In this document: positions 6,017 through 14,763 of the stretch, piece by piece
How the letters are laid out: each line of letters begins with the position of its first letter
Position numbering within the stretch: position 1 is the stretch's first letter
Source: AVCC01 sp041736255
Lineage (GTDB): Bacteria > Pseudomonadota > Gammaproteobacteria > Burkholderiales > Burkholderiaceae_D
Assembly (NCBI GenBank): GCA_041736255.1
Contig: JBGSTZ010000027.1
Coordinates: 1-23,119, forward strand
Length of the DNA stretch: 23,119 nucleotides
Reading direction: 5' to 3'
Notes under the pieces: generated by a model
Told to the model about the DNA's origin: nothing
The model's input: the letters and a program-made list of their open reading frames with translations, nothing else
Database searches by the model: none
Position numbers and translations under genes: made by a program

Positions 6017-9000
6017 ACGACCGGGCTTTCGTGAATCCCAGCGCCGGATGAAAGCGCCAGCCGTTGTCGTTCTCAGGCAAAGTCACTGTGCCAAAACGAC
6101 GAGCACAGTCGGCCAGCGACATAGCCAACTCGTCGGCCAGTTCGGTGAGGGCTTGCAGGTAATCGGTCTGTCCCCAGGGCGCAATGCCAATGCCCTCTAC
6201 GGCTGCATCTGGAATACGATGGTTTTTTGACGTATCCACCACGGAAAATGTGGTTTCGCCGTATCGACCTTTCGGTTTATCCATCAGTTGAACAAGTTCG
6301 TACGCATCGCCATCGTCGTTTGGGCGCAGTAACAAATCAACCCGCTCGATGACGTCGAGTCGAAACGGTTTTTGCTGTTGCAACACTGCAGTAAGCAATG
6401 CATCTGCGGGTGGCAGATTCCACCAGCTTGCGGCGTTGAGGTCCAACTGCGCGCCAATTGGGGCCGTGCTGCGCTGGCGACGGCCAGAAGTGGCGGGCGC
6501 AATGATTGGGACCTGCACCAGCATGGTGTGGCGCATGCGGGCGTGTTCCAAATCAACCAGCCGCAGGCGTGGTTGCAACTGTTCTGGAAGTTTTGAAACG
6601 ATGCGCGGTCGGGCGTCGATCACGTCTCGTTCAGCAGCGGATAGTAGTTGCGCCATAGCATGTATTTCTAGTGGGAAATCGATATTTTCAAAACCAGGCT
6701 TGCAAAATGCAGGCTTACCCAACTCGCGGAAATGGCGCAGGTTGGTATCAAAAATAAGCATATTCGGCGACGTGCATTCGCCATCGCGGTGACGACGAAT
6801 GCGTCCAGCAAGCTGAATCAGCGAACGCACTGAGGAGGGCTCAACCACAGCCCAGTCGTAGTCATGATCGCGGCCCACTTCTGTGACAGGCGAACCCAGC
6901 ACGATGAAAAGATGGTCGGGATCGTCGTGCGCATCTAGCCGCTGACGAATGTCAGGTAATCGAAAAACCGGCTCAGGCTGTTCACGGTCAGGCCAGCGCC
7001 GGTTGAGCGCCTGGTCCAACTGGCGCTCAATGGCCGAGCGAATCAGCAGCGGAAACTGAGAATGATAAGTACACAAGTGGATGCGCACACCTTCGGGTGC
7101 GCCCAGCCGATACAGCGCTAATGCCACGTCTACCAACTGCTCGATGTTGGCCATGCGCACCAAGCCAAAACTGACGCGCTTGGCGCTGTGCGGATCAACG
7201 CTGTGATGTTGCGCGTGCAGTTTCAATGCGGCGCCGCGTGCCAATTCGGCAAAGCGTGTGAGATGTTGGTCGCGGTTCAATCCGCCAAGGTCTAGCGGCA
7301 ACAACGCGCCGCGTCGGCGTACCTGTGCCGAAGCAAGTCGGTCGTAGCGTTTGGCGGCAAACTTATGATGCGCGGTGGCAAATACCTGTGCATCAGCGCA
7401 ATCCATCTGCGACTGGTTGAACTCATCAAACCACGCACAGCACACTTCCGGCGCTCGGTCGGCGGAAGCTGGCTGGTCGCCGCGATTGCGTTGAAAATGC
7501 TGGCGACCGTTGCGGTAAGCTTCGAACAATCCTTGTACCAGTGCCGGCGGCAAGGTCGCGGAAGACAACAATACGCGCGCGCCCAGCAGCCCAGCCCAAT
7601 GCACCAAACGTGTCAACGCTGGCAAGTCGTTGATATCGAAATCATCCGGCTCGTCGAGCACCAAATCGCCGCTCATCAAGCGCAACATCGGGGCAATTTG
7701 GCGACCGCCACGTTCGCTTTCGGTGGCAGGCGTCAAGTGGTCGATAGTGCATACCAATAGCGGCGCAGCCAGCAACGAACGCACTTGCGGATCGCGCATG
7801 ACGCGGCGCAGCAGCGGATGGGCGTCGTGGTTGCCCTCAAACCGCACATACGAATTTTCGTCGATAAGCGCCTGACGCGACGCTGAACCTGTGTCTTCAG
7901 CTTGCCGCTCATAGTGCTCAAACAGTGACCGACTGGCCGCGCCGCCGACACGAATCGCCAAGTCGTCATCACCCAAGCTCAATAAATCGCGAAACGCCTT
8001 ACCCGTCTGCAGCGTCAGTGTTCGCAAACCCATTGCGAAGGCGCAGCGCATGCCGCGTTCCGCGTCAGCCAATGCGTACATGATGCGGGCGTTAGCCAGC
8101 GTCTTGCCACAGCCGGTGGACGCCATGTTGACGATAAAGGCACCGTCGCGCAGGGAACGCTCGCGCATCGCAGCCGCCGTATCGGCAGCCTTGTCTTGCC
8201 AACGAAACCGTTCATCTTGCGAGCGTTTGCGTAGTCCTTTGTGGCGAGCCAAACGGGGCAGGTGCGTATCAAATTTAGAGAGCGAGCGTGTTACTTCGGC
8301 GCTGTGTTGTGCTACGCCGAGCAGGTGTTCGTCCAGCGTCTGGTTGAAACCACCGAAATTACTTTTGGTGTTGGCATACAGCGGATAACCGGGTGGGACT
8401 TTGACACGATTCGGATCGTTATCGTCTTCCAGGCTGGAGTAATGGTGATCTGCCAGCATCAGGCACAATCGGGACAAGTGCATCACATACGGATTCGCCA
8501 GCCAGTCGCCCTTGTCGGGTTGCACGCGTAGTGTCAACAAACGTTGCGCGGTGCGGGCGGTGCGTTTGCGCCACAATTCTGTGGTGACGGGCAATTTGTG
8601 TGGAAATTCCCAATAAAAATTCAGCGTTTTTGGGTCGCCATTGTCGGTTCGCTCATTCCAACCGGCATCGATGTGTTCTAGCGTTTTGTTTAGTAAACCG
8701 AGTTGAAAAGTCCCACGGCTGCCATCGTTGTTGCGCGGCAAGGTGGGAAGGCGATGGTGGGTAACTAACAGCCAACCGATAGCTTGGGCCAGCGGCGCAT
8801 GTGACAATTTTACAAACGGGGGTAACACGGCTGCATCGATTCCATCACGCTTCAAGCGCTTTGGGTCTAGCCAAGCAGCATCGTCATCCGGCGTGGGGGC
8901 GGCCAGCCGTGCCAGCCAAGTCGCGTCGTCATCTTCACCGACGAACGCCTCGAACAAGCGCAACGACACCCATTCATGCCGGTATTGATTGCGCTCCTGC

Positions 9001-9419
9001 AGCTTACCTTCCAATCGCATCTGAAAAGCACGGCAGGCTTTGCCGAGATCGTGCAGTAGCGCCGACAGCGTGGTTAGCAGGTGAATATCCTCGCCGGTGT
9101 GCCAATCGTTTTCATCCTCCCGACGCAGGATGTTGCGCGTCGTGGTGTTGGTGGGCACAGCGCCCTGACTGTTGAAGCGACTGGCGTCACCCACGGTCCA
9201 TAGCAGTTCACTGTGATCCAGCCCACGTATCCAGTGGCATGCCACGGCGGTGTTTTTACGTGCTGTTTTGCGCAGCAACTGGCGCAGCGTATCAAGTCCA
9301 TTCTGGGTGATTGGCGTTTGCCAAGTGCGCTCGCCGCGTCGCTCTGCAAACTGGTCAAGAATGCGCCGAGTTTCCGTTAGCGCCCGCTTGTCGCACTGTG
9401 AGATAAGCAGAATGTTCAT
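6015..9419 (-). CDS. cas3: Cas2-Cas3 fusion nuclease-helicase of type I-F
   Basis: This 1134-residue protein is somewhat longer than Pseudomonas Cas2/3 (about 1076). It degrades targets marked by the Csy complex and, through the Cas2 part, forms the integration complex with Cas1. An N-terminal Cas2-like domain spans about 1-95 (MNILLISQCDKRALTETRR). The HD nuclease follows with HDLGKA at 123-128 and H148. Helicase motifs are Walker A STGCGKT at 434-440, DEPD at 589-592 (a DExD-box variant), SAT at 620-622 and QLAGRIRRH at 869-877. All key residues are present, so the protein should be active. The start overlaps the cas1 stop by 4 bases (ATGA), a sign of coupled translation. Cas2-3 fusion is specific to I-F among the main subtypes. 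Confidence 0.97.
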   Translation of the reverse strand: MNILLISQCDKRALTETRRILDQFAERRGERTWQTPITQNGLDTLRQLLRKTARKNTAVACHWIRGLDHSELLWTVGDASRFNSQGAVPTNTTTRNILRREDENDWHTGEDIHLLTTLSALLHDLGKACRAFQMRLEGKLQERNQYRHEWVSLRLFEAFVGEDDDATWLARLAAPTPDDDAAWLDPKRLKRDGIDAAVLPPFVKLSHAPLAQAIGWLLVTHHRLPTLPRNNDGSRGTFQLGLLNKTLEHIDAGWNERTDNGDPKTLNFYWEFPHKLPVTTELWRKRTARTAQRLLTLRVQPDKGDWLANPYVMHLSRLCLMLADHHYSSLEDDNDPNRVKVPPGYPLYANTKSNFGGFNQTLDEHLLGVAQHSAEVTRSLSKFDTHLPRLARHKGLRKRSQDERFRWQDKAADTAAAMRERSLRDGAFIVNMASTGCGKTLANARIMYALADAERGMRCAFAMGLRTLTLQTGKAFRDLLSLGDDDLAIRVGGAASRSLFEHYERQAEDTGSASRQALIDENSYVRFEGNHDAHPLLRRVMRDPQVRSLLAAPLLVCTIDHLTPATESERGGRQIAPMLRLMSGDLVLDEPDDFDINDLPALTRLVHWAGLLGARVLLSSATLPPALVQGLFEAYRNGRQHFQRNRGDQPASADRAPEVCCAWFDEFNQSQMDCADAQVFATAHHKFAAKRYDRLASAQVRRRGALLPLDLGGLNRDQHLTRFAELARGAALKLHAQHHSVDPHSAKRVSFGLVRMANIEQLVDVALALYRLGAPEGVRIHLCTYHSQFPLLIRSAIERQLDQALNRRWPDREQPEPVFRLPDIRQRLDAHDDPDHLFIVLGSPVTEVGRDHDYDWAVVEPSSVRSLIQLAGRIRRHRDGECTSPNMLIFDTNLRHFRELGKPAFCKPGFENIDFPLEIHAMAQLLSAAERDVIDARPRIVSKLPEQLQPRLRLVDLEHARMRHTMLVQVPIIAPATSGRRQRSTAPIGAQLDLNAASWWNLPPADALLTAVLQQQKPFRLDVIERVDLLLRPNDDGDAYELVQLMDKPKGRYGETTFSVVDTSKNHRIPDAAVEGIGIAPWGQTDYLQALTELADELAMSLADCARRFGTVTLPENDNGWRFHPALGFTKARS

Positions 9420-10408
9420 GCGCTGGTCTTGTCTTGCGCGAGTCGGCCCATCTTGAGCGCCACTGCCTTGAGCGTGTCGATCATGAAGTCCAATGATTCA
9501 CTGCGGGTCAGACTCTCGATGCAGGCTTGGCGAAAGTCTTGTTCGGAGTCACCCCGCATTGCCGAGATGAAGGCTTGCGGCAGGATGACTGCATCCTTAA
9601 CCAGATCGGCGACATCGAACACCAGTCCGCCGCGCCGGGTTTTTCCGTGCAACACGGCCAAACCATGCGGCAGACCGAGCACCCATGTGGCGGTGGCAGC
9701 CAAACCGTAGGCAAGATAATTGCCGTGATCTAAAAACTGGTTGGCGGTGTCCACACTATTGCCGCGTTGACTGCGAACAAAATCGCCATACCGGGTCGCA
9801 TTGGCGACCAGTCGATACAACTGTTTCGTCAACCGCCCCTCTTCAGCCAGCAATTCCATTTGGGTTGAGGCGATGGCAATACCTTGGATTGACTGATTAA
9901 GCAATTGCTCCAGCACGGTCCCATCGACCTCACATGGGCTATCTTTTAGCCGGCTCCTTTGGTTCCAGCTCTGCCGGATTCGTTCCATCCGAATTAACTG
10001 AAACTCCTTGGCTGCGGTGAGTCGCAAACTGTCATCGAACCAAAAGCGTACCCAGTTTTGTACGTATTCGGTGGGTCGGTATTCGCTTTGCGGTGAAAAC
10101 CACACCACTTCGATATCTATCTCGTTCGCGCTGAATAACGGCGTTCCCCCACCGCCACAAAAACCAACCAATACACCTGCTTTGGCAAGTTCACGCATAG
10201 CAGCTTGTGTGACTGATGTGCCAGTCCCAAGCAGAACGGTCGTGGTGTTGGCAATCGGAATATTCCAATAAATAGAGCGTTTTCCTTCATCTGTGACGTA
10301 CTCCACTCGCCCGCCATTAACCAACACGCGGCAATGCTGCAAATAATAAAGATTGGCCCTTTTCGAGTGCAAAATGCTTTTTAAATCTGATGGGGATAGG
10401 TCGTCCAT
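9416..10408 (-). CDS. cas1: Cas1 integrase of type I-F
   Basis: This 330-residue protein is close to Pseudomonas I-F Cas1 (about 324). It captures prespacers and integrates them at the leader end together with Cas2-3. The N-terminus MDDLSPSDLKSILHSKRANL and the segment VGFCGGGGTPLFSANE are near-diagnostic. Expected metal ligands are E190, H254 (AVLH), D265 (VFD) and D268 (VAD). I chose the ATG at 10408 because family proteins begin MDD and GGAG lies about 10 bases upstream; an ATG at 10423 would add five residues without a good ribosome-binding site. Its presence with cas2-3 indicates a full, adaptation-capable system and not a Tn7-associated I-F3 derivative. Confidence 0.96.
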   Translation of the reverse strand: MDDLSPSDLKSILHSKRANLYYLQHCRVLVNGGRVEYVTDEGKRSIYWNIPIANTTTVLLGTGTSVTQAAMRELAKAGVLVGFCGGGGTPLFSANEIDIEVVWFSPQSEYRPTEYVQNWVRFWFDDSLRLTAAKEFQLIRMERIRQSWNQRSRLKDSPCEVDGTVLEQLLNQSIQGIAIASTQMELLAEEGRLTKQLYRLVANATRYGDFVRSQRGNSVDTANQFLDHGNYLAYGLAATATWVLGLPHGLAVLHGKTRRGGLVFDVADLVKDAVILPQAFISAMRGDSEQDFRQACIESLTRSESLDFMIDTLKAVALKMGRLAQDKTSA

Positions 10409-10561
10409 TGCGGCAAGCTCCATTTCAGTTCAGGTAAAACTCTGAAGCGCCTGGAATGCGCCATGCCTTATTATTGTCGCAATACATTCCAAATGGGTAA
10501 CTTTTTAAAAAACAACCTTTCCCCATAATCTGCAAACTGTCTGGGTTTAATTCCGCCCTGA

Positions 10562-11275
10562 TCAATCCGGCTTGGCCGGCGACGCAACAATTTTCTTCAT
10601 TGGCCGCCCTCTTTTGGCCGGTGCGACGCGGCGCTGTACTTGCTGTGCCAGCGACTGCTGAAACGCGGCGTCGCCCAGCACCCAGCCTTTTAATAAGGCT
10701 GCATTGAGCAATGCGATCTGATCCGGCGGCAATGCTTGTTCCAGCAATGCCCGGTACTGCGCCTCGCGCTCGAATGGCGTATTGCCCAAGGACCAATATA
10801 GCGGGTGATCGGTCACCAACGGATCGACCCGAACTCCGACATGGTGGGCACAACTCGACCACGGATATTGCGCCGCGGCCGTCACCAGACCAACACGCAC
10901 CGGATTGGTTTCGAGATAGCGATAACAGCTCAGCAAATAACGCGGTGCTTCGATCACCGACGCCTTGAAGCGGCCTTGCCACAACGTGCCGATATGCCCA
11001 TGTTTGCGGTTGAAATACGGTACGTAATGGCGTCCGACCCATTGCATCATGCGACCCAAACCGGCTTCGTCGGTGGGCGTAGCCAGCAAATGGATATGAT
11101 TTTCCATCAGCACGTAGGCATGAATGGCAACTTTGTACTGGCGCGCAGCATCGTGCAGCCAGCCCAGGAAAGCCAAATAATCGCTACTGTCGCAAAAAAT
11201 TGGCTGCCGGTTATGGCCTTGCTGAAGGATATGGTGCGGCTGATGGGGAATGACGAGTCGGGGAAGTCGGGCCAT
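10562..11275 (-). CDS. rayT: REP-associated tyrosine transposase (RAYT, Y1/HUH family)
   Basis: This 237-residue protein has the single-strand DNA HUH nuclease fold of IS200-like transposases. The N-terminus MARLPRLVIPHQPHHILQQG is typical of RAYTs. The HUH motif is MENHIHLLATP near residues 57-67. The catalytic tyrosine is most likely in YLLSCYRYLETNPVR near residues 114-128. A basic tail (VQRRVAPAKRGRPMKK) follows. Such proteins are usually single-copy domesticated enzymes that move short REP/REPIN palindromes carrying a GTAG head. A matching GTAG-headed REP pair lies at 14667-14734 in this window. It separates the cas locus from the alcohol dehydrogenase region. The 137 bases between its stop and cas1 should hold the cas1 promoter, but I see no convincing -35/-10 pair there. 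Confidence 0.88.
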   Translation of the reverse strand: MARLPRLVIPHQPHHILQQGHNRQPIFCDSSDYLAFLGWLHDAARQYKVAIHAYVLMENHIHLLATPTDEAGLGRMMQWVGRHYVPYFNRKHGHIGTLWQGRFKASVIEAPRYLLSCYRYLETNPVRVGLVTAAAQYPWSSCAHHVGVRVDPLVTDHPLYWSLGNTPFEREAQYRALLEQALPPDQIALLNAALLKGWVLGDAAFQQSLAQQVQRRVAPAKRGRPMKKIVASPAKPD

Positions 11276-11390
11276 GTTTGATTTTGTGCGGAAGTGGGCG
11301 AAAGTGTATGAAGCATCTTATGTGAATAAAAGCATGCAAGGCTTGGCCGCTTCAATTACCTCCGCATATTTTTATTTTCAAAGTGCAATA

Positions 11391-11450
11391 TTGGAACAGT
11401 AATTCTTGCTGTGTTCCAAAAACAAGCACTGTGTTCTAAAAACATGCACT
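11391..11450 (+). promoter_or_regulatory. Inverted and tandem repeat cluster, probable activator-binding region for adh
   Basis: A perfect 8-bp inverted repeat TTGGAACA (11391-11398) / TGTTCCAA (11412-11419) is separated by 13 bases. It overlaps two tandem 20-bp copies at 11411-11430 and 11431-11450, differing at two positions (GTGTTCC versus GTGTTCT cores). The cluster lies about 100-160 bp upstream of a sigma-54-type promoter, the usual place for an enhancer-binding activator. The rest of the 11276-11679 gap holds no gene I can support. Confidence 0.55.
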
Positions 11451-11552
11451 TTCTGCAAGCCCTGTGTGGCATTGCGTTTCGGTCCAGCATCCCGATCAGC
11501 GCTTACTCCCAACTGATGCGTAATCCCCGGGTTTTCGCACTAAAAGTCAGGC

Positions 11553-11567
11553 TGGCATGGCAATTGC
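11553..11567 (+). promoter_or_regulatory. Sigma-54 (RpoN) -24/-12 promoter for the alcohol dehydrogenase
   Basis: TGGCATGGCAATTGC has the invariant GG and GC separated by exactly 10 bases and fits TGGCACG-N4-TTGC at all but one defined position. Transcription would start about 12 bases further on, giving a leader of roughly 100 nt before the ATG at 11680. Confidence 0.6.
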
Positions 11568-11679
11568 GGCAAGAGGCATATGTACCGGGCACTGGTGGCA
11601 AAGAGCAATTATCAGAACCATCACAATCCCGCCTGGCTTGCGCATTATGCAAAAGCCTCACCTATCAGGAGTACTTGCT

Positions 11680-12831
11680 ATGACTACATCCACTTTCTTT
11701 ATGCCTTGCGTTAACATGATTGGCGCAGGCTGCCTGAAAGACGCCGCCGGCACTATCAAATCCTATGGTTTCAAACAGGCGCTGATCGTCACCGATGCAA
11801 TATTGAATAAGATTGGCGTGGTTGCGCAGGTGCAAGCTTTGCTCACCGAAGCTGGCGTGAAAAGCGTAATTTACGACGGCACCAAGCCGAACCCGACCAC
11901 TATCAACGTGGCTGAAGGTCTGGTGATTTTGAAAGAATTCCATTGCGACTGCATCATCTCGCTGGGAGGCGGTTCGCCGCACGACTGCGCCAAAGGCATC
12001 GCTCTGGTGGCCACCAACGGCGGTGAAATCAAGGATTATGAGGGTGTCGATCAATCTCCCAAACCGCAACTGCCTTTGATTTCGATTAATACCACCGCAG
12101 GAACCGCTGCTGAAATAACCCGTTTCTGCATCATTACCGATGTGGAAAGCCATATCAAAATGGCGATTGTCGACAAGCACGTTACCCCGATTTTGTCGGT
12201 CAACGATCCGGAGCTGATGGCGGGCATGCCGAAAGGTCTGACTGCGGCAACCGGCATGGATGCGCTGACGCACGCGGTAGAAGCGTATGTCTCCAGCGCG
12301 GCAACCCCGGTGACCGACGCCTGCGCGCTGAAAGCGGTCACCATCATCAGCCAGTCTTTGCGGCATGCTGTTGCCAACGGCGACGACATGGAAGCGCGGA
12401 CTGCAATGGCTTATGCGCAGTTTTTGGCCGGGATGGCATTCAACAATGCTTCGCTGGGTTACGTCCACGCGATGGCGCATCAGTTGGGTGGCATGTACGA
12501 CTTGCCGCACGGCGTCTGCAATGCAGTGCTGCTGCCGCACGTGCAAACCTTCAATGCGACAGTGTGCGCGGGCCGCCTGAAAGATGTCGCCGCCGCGATG
12601 GGCGTTGAGGTGAAGGGCATGAGCGACGCTGAAGGTGCGCAAGCCTGTATCGCCGCCATCCGCGCATTGTCAAAGGATGTGAAGATTCCAGCGGGCCTGA
12701 CCGATCTGAAGGTAAAAGAAGAAGATCTGGCATTGCTGTCCACCAATGCGCTGAAAGATGCCTGCGGATTCACCAACCCGGTCCAGGCCAGCCACGAACA
12801 GATCGTCGCCATCTTTAAAGCTGCTATGTAA
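11680..12831 (+). CDS. Iron-containing (group III) alcohol dehydrogenase
   Basis: This 383-residue protein has the same length as Zymomonas AdhB and E. coli YiaY and closely resembles AdhB in pattern. It would oxidise primary alcohols or reduce aldehydes with NAD(H). The nucleotide-binding GGGSPHD is at residues 96-102. Metal ligands are predicted at D194, H198 (MDALTHAVEAY), H263 (YVHAMAHQLG) and H277 (LPHGVCNAV). The start is the ATG at 11680 with an AGGAG site 9 bases upstream; a further in-frame extension to 11557 would overlap the sigma-54 promoter and has no family match. A perfect-palindrome terminator follows. The RpoN promoter and upstream repeats suggest induction by an alcohol-responsive activator that is not encoded in this window. 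Confidence 0.93.
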   Translation: MTTSTFFMPCVNMIGAGCLKDAAGTIKSYGFKQALIVTDAILNKIGVVAQVQALLTEAGVKSVIYDGTKPNPTTINVAEGLVILKEFHCDCIISLGGGSPHDCAKGIALVATNGGEIKDYEGVDQSPKPQLPLISINTTAGTAAEITRFCIITDVESHIKMAIVDKHVTPILSVNDPELMAGMPKGLTAATGMDALTHAVEAYVSSAATPVTDACALKAVTIISQSLRHAVANGDDMEARTAMAYAQFLAGMAFNNASLGYVHAMAHQLGGMYDLPHGVCNAVLLPHVQTFNATVCAGRLKDVAAAMGVEVKGMSDAEGAQACIAAIRALSKDVKIPAGLTDLKVKEEDLALLSTNALKDACGFTNPVQASHEQIVAIFKAAM

Positions 12832-12897
12832 TCCTGCCCGTCCCAAGCCGAGTTGCAAGCGGCGATTTCGATGCAATATCGGCTAAACATGATACAA

Positions 12898-12939
12898 ATA
12901 CACCGGCAATGCAGGCCTGCATTGCCGGTGTATTTTTTT
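12898..12939 (+). terminator. Strong intrinsic terminator after the alcohol dehydrogenase
   Basis: Two perfect 18-base complementary arms (ATACACCGGCAATGCAGG and its complement, 12898-12933) are followed by a T-run. It closes the adh unit before apaH. Confidence 0.9.
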
Positions 12940-12956
12940 AAAGACAAGCCTACTTG

Positions 12957-13775
12957 ATGAACACTTACGTAATCGGCGACCTGCAAGGCTGCCATTCCCC
13001 GCTGCTGGAATTGATCGCGCGCATCGATGCGACGTCACCGGCTTCGCACATTTTGTTTGCCGGCGACCTGGTCAATCGCGGGCCGGATTCGCTCGCCACT
13101 TTGCGCACGGTAATCGGCCTTGGCGATCGTGCCAGAACGGTATTGGGCAATCACGACTTGCACTTGCTGGCCGTGTCGGAGGGCATTCGTAAAATGCATC
13201 GCTCCGATACGCTGAATGACATCCTGCAGGCGCCCGACCGCGATGCGCTGCTCGACTGGGTGCGACGGCAGCCGCTGGCAATCCTGCAGGATGGCCATTT
13301 GCTGATGCACGCGGGCGTCGTGCCGCAATGGAGCGCCGCACAAACGCTGGTGCTGGCGCAGGAAGTGGAAACCGCGCTGCGCGGGCCGCATTGGGTCGAT
13401 TTTCTGCGAGAAATGTACGGTAATAAACCGGATCGCTGGGACGATGCGCTGACCGGCACCGACCGTTTGCGCTGCATCGTCAATATTCTGACCCGCATCC
13501 GTTTTTGCGCCGCTGACGGCACAATGGACTTCGCCACCAAAGAAGGCATTGCGAACGCGCTGCCCGGCATGATGCCGTGGTTTGAGGTGCCGGACCGGCG
13601 CACCGAAGACGTGACGATGGTATTTGGCCATTGGGCCAGTTTGGGTCTGATACAGCGCCCAAACCTGATTTCGCTCGATACCGGTTGCGTCTGGGGCGGC
13701 AAGTTGACTGCGGTCTGCCTGGAAGACCGCAGCGTGATACAGGTCGACTGTCCGCAATGCCAAACGCCGGGATGA
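12957..13775 (+). CDS. apaH: Diadenosine tetraphosphatase (symmetrical), ApaH
   Basis: This 272-residue metallophosphatase hydrolyses Ap4A to two ADP and removes Np4 caps from RNA. The phosphoesterase motifs are in order: GDLQGCHSPL near residues 7-16, GDLVNRGPDSLATLR near 33-47 and LGNHDLHLLAV near 62-72, followed by HAGVVPQW near 116 and GHWASLGL near 222. Length is close to the usual ~275-280. The ATG at 12957 is preferred; a TTG directly before it adds one residue. It follows the adh terminator and converges on plsC with only 15 bases between the stop codons. Confidence 0.95.
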   Translation: MNTYVIGDLQGCHSPLLELIARIDATSPASHILFAGDLVNRGPDSLATLRTVIGLGDRARTVLGNHDLHLLAVSEGIRKMHRSDTLNDILQAPDRDALLDWVRRQPLAILQDGHLLMHAGVVPQWSAAQTLVLAQEVETALRGPHWVDFLREMYGNKPDRWDDALTGTDRLRCIVNILTRIRFCAADGTMDFATKEGIANALPGMMPWFEVPDRRTEDVTMVFGHWASLGLIQRPNLISLDTGCVWGGKLTAVCLEDRSVIQVDCPQCQTPG

Positions 13776-13790
13776 TGCCGAAAATCTAAA

Positions 13791-14528
13791 TTACGATTGC
13801 GGGTGCCCCAGCGCTTGCGCTACCGATGATCTGGTTGCCTGTGCGATGTCGCGCCGGTGCGCGCCGGCAGTTTCTATCATCGGCAGCCGCACCAGCTCGG
13901 CCTTGATCTGCCCTGCTTTCAGGATGATGGAAATGCTTTGCGCAAAACTCATGTCGCCGATGAAAGCGACTGCCGGATGTGGCGCGCCGCTGGCGTCCAG
14001 ATAGCGTAGCGCGTACGGCTGCACCGGCACTGCCGCTTCAATCGCCGCTTCGAACAGATTGGCATGGAACGGCAACAGCAAGCCTTGCTCGGTGGTGGTG
14101 CCTTCGGGGAAAAATGCGACCCGCTCCCCGGCATGGACTGCTGCCACCAGACCGGCATAAATCCGTTTCACTTCGCGCCGGTTGCCGCGCGCTAGAAATA
14201 CCGTGCCGGCCTTGCTGCTGAGCCAGCCGATCAGCGGCCAGTCGCGCACGTCGGCTTTGGCGACGAAGCGGCACGGCTGATAGGTATTGATGACGAAAAT
14301 ATCCAGCCAGGAAACATGATTGGAGACAATCATCGCGTTCGATTCCTTTTGCGCATCTGCGATGTCCTGCACTTTTAGTTGCACGCCGCAAATCGACAGC
14401 AACTGGCCCGACCAGCGCTGGATGCGACGCTCGCGCCCGGGGGCATCGGTGCGCGGAAAAATCACCGCACACGTCCACAAACCCACCAGCAGGTGAGCGG
14501 AAACCCGCAAATATTGATAAGCGATCAT
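13791..14528 (-). CDS. plsC: 1-acyl-sn-glycerol-3-phosphate acyltransferase (PlsC family)
   Basis: This 245-residue membrane-associated acyltransferase would convert lysophosphatidic acid to phosphatidic acid. The catalytic HX4D motif is NHVSWLDIFV near residues 70-79. The glycerophosphate-binding motif is FFPEGTTTEQG near 139-149, and VPVQPYALRY near 166-175 matches the last conserved block. A hydrophobic N-terminal stretch (YLRVSAHLLVGLWTCAVIF, about 6-24) is a likely membrane anchor. It lies downstream of pyrC' in the same direction, but a 235-base gap with a REP pair separates them, so it may have its own promoter. Substrate choice (housekeeping PlsC versus another lysophospholipid acyltransferase) cannot be settled here. 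Confidence 0.88.
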   Translation of the reverse strand: MIAYQYLRVSAHLLVGLWTCAVIFPRTDAPGRERRIQRWSGQLLSICGVQLKVQDIADAQKESNAMIVSNHVSWLDIFVINTYQPCRFVAKADVRDWPLIGWLSSKAGTVFLARGNRREVKRIYAGLVAAVHAGERVAFFPEGTTTEQGLLLPFHANLFEAAIEAAVPVQPYALRYLDASGAPHPAVAFIGDMSFAQSISIILKAGQIKAELVRLPMIETAGAHRRDIAQATRSSVAQALGHPQS

Positions 14529-14666
14529 CTTCGGACGGCCTCTTTGTCGATCGGGATACTTAACGCGGTATTTTTATATACGGCAATCTATAGTTGCGGA
14601 AACAGTGGTGTTTTAATTTATACCCCCACTATTTTTATATAAGCATCAATTGCTGCGAAACGCTTG

Positions 14667-14734
14667 GTAGGTGCGAATTTACTCGCATTATTTAACTATT
14701 CTGTGCGGGCTAATGCGAATAAATTCGCACCTAC
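14667..14734. repeat. REPIN-like inverted pair of GTAG-headed REP sequences
   Basis: The left unit, 14667-14690, starts GTAG followed by the imperfect palindrome GTGCGAATTTACTCGCAT. The right unit, 14711-14734, is its reverse complement with one difference over 24 bases. A 20-base spacer separates them. GTAG followed by a short palindrome is the signature of REP elements handled by RAYT transposases, and inverted pairs form REPINs. The rest of the 14529-14763 gap is AT-rich with no gene visible. Confidence 0.75.
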
Positions 14735-14763
14735 GGTATAAAACTACATTCCTGTAATCCTGA

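Noticed and set aside
1850..10408. Tn7-like transposon-encoded I-F3 system
   Set aside because: Cas1 and a full Cas2-3 nuclease-helicase are present, Cas8f and Cas5f are separate genes, and there are no tns/tniQ genes in view. This is a canonical I-F1 locus.
10425..11042. 205-residue minus-strand frame upstream of cas1
   Set aside because: It lies largely in another frame of the RAYT gene and has no recognisable family; a shadow frame.
11557..11679. N-terminal extension of the alcohol dehydrogenase to 11557
   Set aside because: It would overlap the sigma-54 promoter and has no family match, while the ATG at 11680 has AGGAG and gives the standard 383-residue length.
11665..12642. 325-residue minus-strand frame opposite the alcohol dehydrogenase
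   Set aside because: Rich in His/Arg with no family pattern; the plus-strand dehydrogenase is unambiguous.
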